Shown here piece by piece: positions 31,101-41,000 of a stretch of 64,000 bases of DNA; positions within the stretch are counted from its first letter, which is position 1; each line of letters starts with the position of its first letter. This DNA is from Undaria pinnatifida (lineage: Eukaryota > Sar > Phaeophyceae > Laminariales > Alariaceae): positions 22,565,699 to 22,629,698 of the forward strand of contig JABAKD010000002.1 in assembly GCA_012845835.1 (NCBI GenBank), given 5' to 3'. The notes under the pieces were generated by a model. That model did not search any database and was not told the DNA's origin. It saw nothing but the letters and a program-made list of their open reading frames with translations. Made by a program: the position numbers and the translations under genes.

Positions 31101-34100
31101 ATGCTACCGAGATTGAAAGTTACCACCATGACCTACTTTTGACTACTCCCAGGCTTTCGTCGACGACTTGCGGGGTTCCACCGAAGCCGCGGAAGTGAGA
31201 GGCTTGAGACGTCAGCCACCAACAGGGTACGCAGAGGTAGCCGTGTGCCTCCCGATTTCACGGGGAGGAAAACAGTGACCCCCGGGAATATGTTTTAGCA
31301 AACTGCCGTCTCAACCTCTGCGTCTCCACGGCCGCGAAGGAACCCGGCGAGTCGCCGACGAAAGCTTGGATGTGGTCATGTGGGTCGCGGTAGTAGCTTG
31401 CGTAGATGCTCCCCAGTACCTGAGAGAAAAGTAAAGTATTTTCGAGAGAAACACTGAAGGTACATCGTGTACTCGGAGTACTTCGGGGTCATGTGCTGAT
31501 AATACTGCATGTACTCGCAGTATTTCGGGGTTCTGTACTGCAGATACTCCCAGTCCTTCAAGTATTTCGTGGTTCGACACTGTTGTGGAATACTCCAGAT
31601 TCTTCAAGTATTTCGAGGTTCCGCACCTTTTATACTTGCAGCAAGTACTGCTCATACTGCAAAATCCTGCAGTATTTCGCCATTTCGTACTTTCGAGGTG
31701 AAGCAATCTTGGAGTATTTCAGGGTTTCACACTGCGAGGTACTGCAGATGGCAATAGTACTGGGAGTGTTTTATTCGTACGCTGCAGTATTTCGGGATTC
31801 AATACTGTACTTTCATAGGTGCATACTCAGCATACAGCACAGTATTTCGGATGTTCGTAAATGCCGGCGCGGCTTATACTCGGAGTTTAGTACTGCTCAT
31901 ACTCCCAGTACTCGCAGTGTTCCGGCCATTAGTACTGTCCATACTCCCAGTACTCGCAGTATCCCGGCCACGAGTACTGGCAATACTCGTGGTACTCGCA
32001 GTACCAAAAACACTTCAAACACTCCAAGTACAGTTGGAGTACGGACTATGCTGGGAACATCTGCGCATCCTTGGTTAACGTCGGCGTGAGAGCTGGTGCT
32101 TGTTTGGAAGTGCTTTTCGTGGCAAGAGACTGCTGTTGTGGCCGCGGTTCAGGCTCAGGCTGAGCTTAGGCCTCCGCCTCTGCCTGCGGCTGCGGCTGCA
32201 AATACGGTTAAGTTTGCGCGCCGGCTGCTGGTTCTCGTGTTGATGACGTAAAACGAAAACAATCAAGATGGGTGTGCGGACTCTCGTGTGGGCATTATGT
32301 GCGTCGGTTTTCGCCTGCTTTATCGTTATCTTTTTTTTTTCTTTTTTATCCTCCGGCGGATGGGGAAAAATAAAGCTCTAGCTCACCACACCCGAGGGCC
32401 AACGCCCGAATGGGTAGGGTGGACCGTAACTGGACCAAGTCCGGCGGAAGGCCATCTCCCATGGCCAGGGGTTTTGTTAGTGGGTGAGCTTGCGCAAGTC
32501 CCACACGGTGATGTCTTGGTACTTTGATTTTTCCGTGAATTTATTTTTTTCTTTCTTTTTTTTCTTTCCCCTTCTTATCCTTATGAAGGGAGTCTTGCAT
32601 GGTGGGTAGGTGACCAGCCTGTTTTATTTGGCCCTCCCAGTCTTCCTTCTTTTACTTGTTTCTTTTTTCCGGGGTATTTTTTCCCTTTCTTTCCCCCTTG
32701 CATGTCCATTTTGGCTCATGCTCGGGGTATGTTTCTATCTCCCGAGCTTTGGCTCCCCTTTTTATTTATTTATTTATTTTGTCTTGGTTTTCTTTCGTTG
32801 CTTCTCTCTTTTACAAGGTATTTTGGTTTAATGAGAAGAACACAAAGGGGGGAGGGGGGGAAACAGGAGGAGTAGAAGGAAAGCCGTCCAAGGGAATGGG
32901 GGCAGGGGGGGCAACAGGAGGAATAGAAGGGAGACCGCGGTGGACGAAGGCAGGAAGGAGATGGCAGACAGGGTAGCAAGGTACCAGGCCGACTAGTAGG
33001 TACATAGCACTTTTCGTCTTTTTCTGGGGTATTTTTTTCCCCTTTGTTCCCTCCTTGCGTGTCCAGGTTTTTGGCTCGTGTTCGGATTATCTTATTTTGG
33101 TTTTACTTTACTTTATTTTATTTCATTTTATTATGTTTCTTTTCCGAGCTTTGGCTCTCCTTTCCGGTTGGGTTGTTTCTTCGATCTCCCCTTCATTTTG
33201 TTTGTTTCATTTTTTGTTTTATTTTATCTTTGTTTTTATTTGTTTTCTTATTATTATTTTGTTTTTGTTTTTGTTTTTGTTTTTGTTTATTTCGTATTTC
33301 TCTCTTCCAATGTATTTCTGTTGCTGACGTATGTATGTTGTGCCTGTCGTACCCAGTACTAGGGCATGACATTGCGTTGTCGAATGCATTACGATGCATT
33401 ATCTCTGTGTCGTAGCTTGTGACCACAGAGCTGATCTTTCTAGGGTGAAGAATCAGTACGGACACTGGGTGTGCTGGATGTCGACGAGTAGAAGAACGGT
33501 TTAATGTGAAGAACACACACACACACTACCCGGAAAGATGATATTCCGGGTGGCTATCTCCACCGAAACTGACCCTCAGGGGACAGGCCGGGTCGATATA
33601 CACACGCATCCGTATACAACGGCAGCTTGCGCTGCCGGGGTTGTAACGAAGACCACTGATAGGGACAGCTTACGCGCTATACCTACAATGGGACCCGAAG
33701 GGTGCGCCAGCTAGCGTTGGGCTGCGAAAGCAACTGAGTTAAATCGACACACGAGGCGTATGAAAATACGTGGAAGTGTGGTGAGCTAAAGCTTTATTTT
33801 TCCCCATCCGCGGGAGGATGAAAAAAAAAAAAAAAAAAAAAAATTAGCTCACCACACTTCCATCGTTATCGTTATCGAAGCTAAAGCTTGTCGGGCCTCA
33901 TTTTTTTTTTTTTTTTTTTTTTTCATCCTCCGGCGGATGGGGAAAAATAAAGCTTTACGAGCTCACCACACTTCCACGTATTTTCATACGCGCCGTGTGT
34001 CGATTTTCATACGCGTCGTGTGTCGATTTTCATACGCGTCGTGTGTCGATTTCATACGCCTTATCGTACCCAAACGTTCTTCGTTTCGATGTCCAACACT

Positions 34101-34558
34101 ATTAATAATCATATTAGACTGTAGCACACAGAGGGGAGGAAAGTACGTTGCTCTCCGAAAATAACACTAAAAAAGCAGTATTAATAGACTAGTTCGTACG
34201 TACATACCTCGGCTGAATTGAAGAGCATGATGGACTGGTAGTTCTGGTACGGCGAGCAGTCAGTGGAAAATACCACGTGTATGTCCTCAGACGACCTCGG
34301 GGTAGGAGGGATCCCCTTCCCGATCCCTGCCCAGATCAGAGGGGAGACAGCCTCCGAGTCCACTGGTGCGTCTCTACTCGACCACATCCCCGGGTCGCCA
34401 TCGCCGTCCGTCTGCTCGGGAGAAGGCGGCGGACGCCTACCCACGAGTGTGAGCGCCGCAGGAAACGCGAGGGATAGGAGCACTAGCGCTCCGTAGAATA
34501 GGTACCGCTGGATATTTGGTCGCCCTGCCCCTTGCCTGGGCTTTGAGCGCCGACGCAT
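24705..34558 (-). CDS. Peptidyl-serine alpha-galactosyltransferase-like (GT96/SERGT1 family), type II membrane protein
   Basis: A Golgi/ER enzyme family that adds galactose to serine in hydroxyproline-rich glycoproteins of algae and plants. Exons on the minus strand: 34558-34208, 29703-29555, 29125-28995, 28683-28514, 27452-27277, 25634-25475, 25064-24705. Phases match at every junction and give 498 aa. Seen: basic N-terminus, then one membrane segment (about residues 18-40, IQRYLFYGALVLLSLAFPAA), HVVFSTDCSPYQNYQS, HFTPDYS, FYNKPNGMAHFLKNA, the DxD-type motif DPDM (197-200), YPVGPPYMMHPRDW, SILAEMYGFCIAAAH, ASEGWPL, and IVHYCQ followed by MFGKRH. These occur in the order seen in SERGT1-like proteins. 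The GT95 arabinosyltransferases are the nearest alternative. The start is the first ATG before the membrane anchor. Confidence 0.88.
25868..26085. repeat. C/T-rich 19-25 bp repeats
   Basis: ccctcccgtcctcctccctc-type units in the intron between galactosyltransferase exons 27452-27277 and 25634-25475. On the gene's strand the tract is purine-rich. Confidence 0.8.
27277..27452 (-). other. Galactosyltransferase exon 5
   Basis: Acceptor gacag|GTTTCC, donor AA|GTGAGT. Encodes VSVQKAAAVYPVGPPYMMH, PRDWARVLDLW and SILAEMYGFCIAAAH, the most family-diagnostic stretch. Two decayed duplicates of its 5' part lie upstream in the intron (27604-27675 and 27818-27920). Confidence 0.9.
27604..27920 (-). pseudogene. 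Two decayed duplicates of galactosyltransferase exon 5
   Basis: Copy 2 (27604-27675) reads VSAQEAARVYVPH where exon 5 reads VSVQKAAAVYPVG, and its acceptor AG has become GG. Copy 3 (27818-27920) reads VSAEEAAVVYPP, then a poly-C-expanded Pro run, then PPYMMH. Its AG survives, but one base is lost after it, so splicing there would shift frame. Flanking intron pieces (ctttctttgcgaaaa, aaggcttttccg) are also shared among copies, showing tandem segmental duplication of exon plus intron edge. Confidence 0.8.
28038..28192. repeat. GTAGTT / GTT microsatellite
   Basis: Hexamer gtagtt units followed by a pure gtt run, in the intron between exon 4 and exon 5 of the galactosyltransferase. Confidence 0.9.
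30252..31382. repeat. Diverged 0.4-0.5 kb direct duplication in galactosyltransferase intron 1
   Basis: Copy 1 (30252-30778) and copy 2 (30964-31382) share, in order, ccaaaattggcg.caaggc, ttccagtt.ccc.tta.cacc, gctacg.gagccc, actactcccaggctttcgtcg-like sequence, gggttccaccg.agc.gcgga and gaacccggcgagtc. Copy 1 carries about 110 extra bp. No intact reading frame spans both, so this may be a fragment of an unknown transposon. Confidence 0.75.
31427..32045. repeat. Irregular minisatellite of agtatttcggg / tactcgcagt units
   Basis: About 600 bp of units (roughly 20-50 bp) built from cagtatttcggggtt, tactcgcagtac and actcccagtact. It lies in galactosyltransferase intron 1; no gene is seen. Confidence 0.8.
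32328..32395 (-). mobile_element. SINE tail copy
   Basis: Minus strand reads gtgtggtgagctagagcttt, atttttccccatccgccgga and ggataaaaaagaaaaaaa, the shared SINE tail. A tRNA-like head was not recognised upstream. Confidence 0.5.
32660..33240. repeat. T-rich imperfect duplication
   Basis: Copies at about 32660-32800 and 33010-33240 share ggggtattttttccctttc-like, cttgc.tgtcca and ttttggctc.tg.tcgg, then ccgagctttggctc. A gggga/caggaggaatagaagg tandem lies between them (32845-32955). Confidence 0.7.
33440..33525. repeat. Dispersed repeat D2 copy
   Basis: actgggtgtgctggatgtcg, then agtagaagaacggtttaatg and tgaagaacacacac. A matching block lies at 39634-39700 (tggttgtgctgggtgtagat, aacagtttagcgtgaagagc). 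Confidence 0.55.
33741..34062. mobile_element. Tail-to-tail SINE pair forming a long inverted repeat
   Basis: The left arm 33741-33842 (+) runs aaatcgacacacga.gcgtat, gaaaatacgtggaagtgtgg, tgagctaaagctttattttt, ccccatccgcgggaggatg, then a 23-A run. The right arm (34005-33901, minus) has the same order and ends in a 23-nt A run. The spacer (33843-33900) contains another partial antisense tail (ttagctcaccacacttcc). The right arm continues into three 23-25 bp direct repeats (catacgcgtcgtgtgtcgat) to 34062. Confidence 0.8.
34208..34558 (-). other. Galactosyltransferase exon 1: signal anchor and first catalytic motif
   Basis: 117 codons: MRRRSKPRQG-type basic cytosolic tail, hydrophobic anchor, Pro/Asp/Ser-rich stem, then EDIHVVFSTDCSPYQNYQS and NSAE before the donor GAG|GTATGT. 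The next exon is 4.5 kb away, across an intron full of repeats. Confidence 0.88.
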
Positions 34559-35098
34559 TACGGAGCCGCCCCCGGGCCTTGCACTTGCTGGGGCAATGAT
34601 CAGCTGAGTGAAACACGGCTTCTTCTCTAGGGTGCTTCCCTCCGCTTCCCTCCACCTTCTCTACTGCTGGTTTCGAAACGGAATCGCGAAAGGATTTCTC
34701 CGCCTTTAAAGCGATACTGGCTAGCTGTACTCCCTGTGGGGCCTCAATGCCACAACGTAACCAACCAATCAATACACACTCTCTGCTGCGGTTTACCGTG
34801 CGCCCTCTGCCTCTTAGACTATCTCATCTCTGACCTCGTCACCGCTGCCACCCCAACAAAGAACAAAAATAAAACCGCCTCCCAACACACCTGAAACCCC
34901 TCTGGAGCCATCGACGTATCGACGTTCGTTCGTTGCTATTGTTCACGCTCTTCTCAACGGTGGTTCAACTACACGCGGCATTGCCACTAGCGGAGCCCAG
35001 CGTCCCGGAGTGTATCCGAAAATTACAGCTACGACCCCCGAAAAGGTAAGGAGGAGCCACGCGCAGCTGAGGCTTGAACGCCTGCTGCCACTGCTGCC
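34559..35098. promoter_or_regulatory. Divergent promoter region between galactosyltransferase and coiled-coil genes
   Basis: 540 bp between the two start codons, so both 5' UTRs and both core promoters must lie here unless 5' non-coding introns exist. No TATA box is obvious close to either ATG. An in-frame TGA at 35075-35077 upstream of the coiled-coil ATG supports that start. Confidence 0.6.
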
Positions 35099-38000
35099 AT
35101 GCATGCTGAAGAAACTTCTGCTGCTGCCGACCTAAGCAGCACAGATTTAGGCAGCCCGGAAAGGCGGGAGGAACCGCCTGTCTCGCCCTCTTCCAGGGGC
35201 GAGAGCGCTTCATCCCTGGAAAATTATTCGGTGGCGGTGGAAGACGACGACGAACATATCCAGGAATCCCAGCCTCGCACCCGACGCCGACGCCCCGGCA
35301 GCGCAGGCAGTGTGGCCGACGAAGAGACACCGGGCCCCCAAAAAGCGTCCAGCAAGAAGGATGATGTCACGGCTTGGTTGTCCCTAGGGAAGCAGGCAGC
35401 GGAGTCTAAGTGTCGCGAGCTCGAGGCCGAGCTGGTGGAGGCCCGGCATGAACTGACTAAGCAGGACGCCAGGTTCGTGAGCTGTGTGTGATGTGCGGTA
35501 CGGTGTGGTATACATGGCCGTGGTCGCGGCGAAGGACTGGCTGAACCCACCATACTTGTTTGTTTATTTGGTACATTTATTAATAACCAGTGCTCCTCTC
35601 ATTCGATGCTACGATAGGCTATCGGGTGTGCTGGCTATATACGTCGTGTACCAGGTCTAGACAACACATCATACCTCTGTAGCTCTGTCGTGGTATGATA
35701 CCAGGCACCAGGTACATTCCATTGGCACGCAATGTTATACCAGCAGGTACCAGGTACATCGTGGTCATGTTGGCACACAGCAGTACCCTGTATGGCATGA
35801 CGGCCTTATCCGCGTCTATGTGCCAGTACAGCAGTATTACAGAATACCTTTGGTACAGAGCACCCGGGACGCTTGGTGTAGTGTGAGAGACGAAGTCAGA
35901 AATAATGTGCTGCCCACCCTTGTCCGGTCTACCCGTACCAGATGCTACGCGTATCATATATATGGTAACTGTGACTGATGCTGCACTACTAGAAGTAATC
36001 CGTCGATTTCGTATGACGTTATACCAGATAATGTCGCGCAGTACGAGTAGTACTGCTGATCCCACAGGCGCACTTGGTAGGTGAATTCGGGCAGGGTGGG
36101 TAGATTAGGATAGGATAAGGTAGGGTAGGGTAGGGTAGGGTAGAGTAGATGACGTTAGTGTAGGGCAGATCAACGCAGGGTAGAGTAACGTAGATTAGGG
36201 TGGGGGGGGTAGGATGAGGTTAGGGTGCTGCTTTTACATCATTCCATCCCAGCCGAAGACGGACTATAGTGCGCACAAGAACCGATCCCGGGGATGTACG
36301 GAGAGTCGAGGGTTGTGACCTTTCGTCTTCTCGCTCGAAGACCAGCAACCAAGACACGAAGCGGTTGGTTTTCAATGCGTAGCGCGGTATAAACACTGTT
36401 GTGCCGGTGCCTGGCCCATGAAAAATCATATTTAATAGTTTTGCTTGTGAGCCCTATCGGCCGCGGAGAAGGCTATATTGTATTCAGTCTGACCGGAAAT
36501 CAATTATCCAAAACACGGTCTTCACATCGCTCTCTCGCGCGTGCACGGCCTCAGCCCTGATACCAAAAAGGAACGATGCTACAGCAGTACTTCCCGAAAG
36601 GGACGCGTGGTCAATGGTCAAATGACTAAGGCAAGCAAAACATCAGTACCCCTCCCTCCCCGACGGTGCTCCGTTCCGGCTTTGTAGGTGATGCGAGGGT
36701 CTATGGTAATACGAAACGGCTACGTGTGCATGAAATGAGTACGCCCCCCCCACGATTCTCCGTCTCGAAAGGGACGCCTAGTCAATGGCCAAACGACGAC
36801 GGCAAGCAACAACTGAGTACACCCCTTCCCCCGCCGTCTTCGTTTACGACGGTCCGTGCACGAGGAGGGTTCCATGCCTCCTGCGTGCGGGTGGAATTAT
36901 AGTATTTTTTTGGTTTTGTTTTATTTTATTCATCCATTTATTATCCTCGCACTATTAATACTTTCGCCCTCACTCCTAGTAGTAACTCAGATCCGAGGTC
37001 GCATAGCGGGCCGTCCTCCCCCCTCCCCACTACCGTACGTGCCTTAATTTTTATCGCGAGAAGAGTTCAGCTTTTGTTCCCTCGTCGACTCGCGTCGAAT
37101 TGTACCTACCCACGCTGCTAGCCGCTCTCGGCAGTTGATCCCTTCTTTGCATTTTTGCAAATATTATAGTAAAAATCTCACCACGGTGGGAATCGAACTC
37201 AAGGACCAACGCTAGTCGCATTCGACGGCAACCACTACACCACCGGGGCGACCGGCTATAATATACACATATCTATGTAGTTATTGTCTACCAGGTAGAT
37301 ATCATGACCCACGCGAGAGGCTGTCACCATCCCGCCGTGCCTCCACCATTTATGATGTGCGCTGCCTTTTTAGCCTGTCTTGGCGGTCTCAGGCAAGATT
37401 ATAGTTGAGTAGATTACGTGAGAACAACTACCGGTACTACTGTAATACTACCCGCACTATATTATTTTAGTAATCCCACTGTTGTTACATTGCTACTGCT
37501 GCTATTTGTTCCACAGTACTCCCAATTACCGATATTTCTACTTTTACTACTACTGCTACTACGTCAACCGCAAAAACAACAACCGCTGTGTTTTCTCTTT
37601 ATCTTGCGCAGCATGCGGGTGGCTCGCGAGAAGATTCGACACCTAGAAGCGGAGAACAAGGGGCTGCTAGCGGCGGCGGAGTTTCGGGAAAAGGAGGCAT
37701 GTTCCGTGAAGGAAGGGGCGAGCATCGCGGAGGAGCGATCCCACGCCAACGAGAAAGCGTTGGCGAACGCTCTGGAACAGGCACGTCCGTTAAGTTTCTT
37801 GTCGACTGTTGTTGGAGGCTGTTGGTAGGCTGTTTTTGCCTACCTGCCGTTGCCTGCCCGATAGGGTCTCGTGCTGTTAGAGGCTGCTTGTCGGCTGTAT
37901 TTCCCCCTCCCTGCCGTCGCCTACCCTGTAGTTTCGCTCCTTTTTCTTGTTGTACTGCTTTTGCAAATTTTTCTTGAGGGGCTACGAAAACGGCTTGTCG

Positions 38001-41000
38001 AACTTGTGTTGAATATCTACGATATAATACATGCACAAAGTAACTACTTGTATGAATACGTATATACAAGTACGTGAAAAGTGAATAGAAAAAAACCTTT
38101 TATTTAGAACGGACCGTCGGTTTCATCCAGTTTGCTGGCTGGCAACGCTAGGCCCCGGAATCGATCACCCTCTCGCCCTCTCCCCCTCTCCCGGGCTGGT
38201 GAAGTGGTGCGCTGAAAACGCCGGCTGAATCAAGCATGTTTGCATGTTTGCCCTTTCGTGCTCCGCTTTGTGCTTCGAAAAGTCCCTCCAGTCTTTCTAC
38301 TAGTACGTACGAGTTTTTATGCCCTGGTATGTGTTATGTGCATGCGAAAGAGTATTACTGGATTTTTCCACATGACGGGGGCATCATATTGTGGGATTAC
38401 CAGCGATAGCGTTCCCAGGCAACAGCAGTAGTTGACATATTATACTATTCTGTGACCTGCTTGGAGTGGGGGGTACGTTATTCTGTAACCCGCTTGGAGT
38501 GGTAGGTTGGCCAGCGTTTTTTTGTTTTATTTTTCGGACCGAAGCAGCGTGGGTGCTGTCCTCAACCCGTGTACCTGGTAAGCCTTCGCTCTGTTTCGGG
38601 GACAGTATATTTGGAATTTGTGTAACATATACCAGGTATATGCTCGTACCTGATGTGCTTCTACGTGCAGCAGTGCGGTTGTAGAAGGAACGCCGCGTCA
38701 TTTTGGAGGTGACCTACTTATATTTATACAAGGGTATCGCAGTATAAGGGTTAAGGGGATACCTGTTCCGCCATACGTACTATTTTTTCAAGCACAGGTG
38801 TGCTGGTATTAATAGCGGTAGTTGCAGCTTTCTTCTGCCAGCTCTAGCTGTCGTTTGCCCTATGTTGTTTATTTTGTCTGATTCATTTTTTGTCTGCTGC
38901 TCAGCTCCTTTTATACTTCTTCTGCTCCGCCTGTATGCGGCGTGTGAGGGGGAGCGCGCGCTGGCACCCACAGCAAAATGCTTCTCCGTTTTTTTGCGGC
39001 CTCGCGCTGTTTGCTCGTCTCCCCGCGCCCGCTCTCCCGCCCGCTGAATGCCGCTGCTTTTGCAGCTACTGCTGCTGCTGCTGCTACAATACTACAATTG
39101 TCATTACTGCTGCTGCGACTGCCGCGTCTAGTCCCCCCACTCCGTCTGCTTCTGCTGTCTTGATTCTGGTTGTGCTTTTGTTGTGTTTTTTTCTTTTCGC
39201 TTTCGCTTCTGCGGGTTCGAGCAGCTCTCGGATTCCGGCGTATCGCAGTCTAAAAAGCTTGTGGAGTTGGCGGAGGCCACGGAGCGGCTGAAACAAACAC
39301 GGGAGGCTTTGGAACGGGCGGAGAGACTGGTCTTCGAGCAACGACAAGAAGGTATTTTATGAAGGCTACCAGGTATACTGCTGTTCGCTAACATATTATT
39401 TCAGGGGGGTCACGAGGAGAAACCTCTTCGCCTTTCAGCAGCTGAGGAACATTCGGACCAGTGACTGCCCAATTTCCTGACTAGTGGTTTCACAATAAAC
39501 GCCGCCTTTAGCCTTCGTGTCCATTGTGCTTGGCATTGCGTGGCCAGAGCACCTTGGCTGTTTGTGCAATCTGTGTCTCTGTCTCGGAGTTTTCGGCCGC
39601 AGAGAGAGATCGTCTCTCTGAGAGGCATGGGCACGAAGACTGGTTGTGCTGGGTGTAGATGGGTGGAAAAAACAGTTTAGCGTGAAGAGCACACACCGCC
39701 TGACACGAAGTAGCAGAACTGTTTCGTTACGCTGCTCCCTTTTTAGGTGTGAGGTACAGATCCGCTCGAGCGGCTACGAAAAAGGGTGTATTATACTCTT
39801 AATATGATGTCGTCGCCTTGCTATTTATATACCTGGTACCGTATACAATACAGGACACTATGCCTGGTATACCAACGCAGTTTGCAAAGATGAATATCGA
39901 CCCTAAGTTTTTAATGGACTCACAGCTGACATATTTTTGAATATTTTTTGTAACACACAGGACATGTGTACGTTATAACATTTTTAGGACCCATGTTGAG
40001 CGAACGAAGAAAACACCGATGCGATATTTTCATGTTTCAGGCGACAACGTACGAATAGGAAGGGCGTGTGGTAGTAGGAGATATGTAGGCACCACCATGC
40101 TGCACGCCAAATGTGGCGCAGCTACGTACGTTCTGTGCGGGGGGACACACCCCCTGCCCCCGGCAACTCGCCTCTCCGTGTTGTCGGTGATGTAATCGTA
40201 CGTTTTTTTTTTTTGGCTTTTTTCTTCCTTGATGTGCAGCTCCAAAGCGGTTGAGAGCATGAGCAGTAAGTAAGGATGTGCACAGTACAGTAAGAAATCC
40301 AGGACCCTGGTATACTCAAGGCTTATCGAGGGTCGGGTCAGTCCTCGCGGCTCGAGTCGAGTCGGGCCGGATCAAGGTGACCCAACCCGACCCGTGAGAT
40401 TTGGAACCGTCCCGATCCGACCCGTGAGATTCCGAACACCTCCTGACCCGACTCGAATCGACCCGCGAGATTCCAAAAACTTTCGGACACAACCCGCGAG
40501 TCGGGCCATGACCCATGAAAGCCCTGTTTACACTGAACTTAGCGTGGAACGCATCCATCCCCCAATAAGCCAGCCTGGACCAGATTTATTTTCTAGATTT
40601 ATTTTCTAGTGCGTAGTACAAGGTCGTATATGTCCTCGGTTTTATAGAGGTGTCCTCTCTCATAGGCGTCGCACGGTTTCCCTGTCATCTCTTGCGCGAC
40701 GCTCGGCTTGGCTCTGCGCGTGGTGGGGCGGGGCGCGGTGCCGATTTGGGGTTGCGCCGCCTTGGTGGGGGAGAGGGGGGTGCGACGTTGCGTCCGCTCA
40801 TGTAACGGGTACGGTTTTGTCCCCTCACGTTTGCGGTTTTTGTATCGGGTGTATCCTCTCGTGAAGCGTTTTCATGCCATCGTTTTTAGCGATCTCATAT
40901 TTTTGTGCAATTTGGCGTGCTTTTCATGGAGCGGTTTCATCCTTTCATGTAACCTTGCATTCTTTCGTATGTAATGGTTTTATTCTCTCATGGTAACCGT

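Noticed and set aside
36108-36200. Telomere-like gggta repeats
   Set aside because: Short, degenerate pentamers embedded in an intron; not the expected heptamer and not terminal. The same holds for 51290-51420.
37187-37256. Functional tRNA gene
   Set aside because: Box A and B are good, but the acceptor and T stems do not pair with correct spacing; listed only as tRNA-like.
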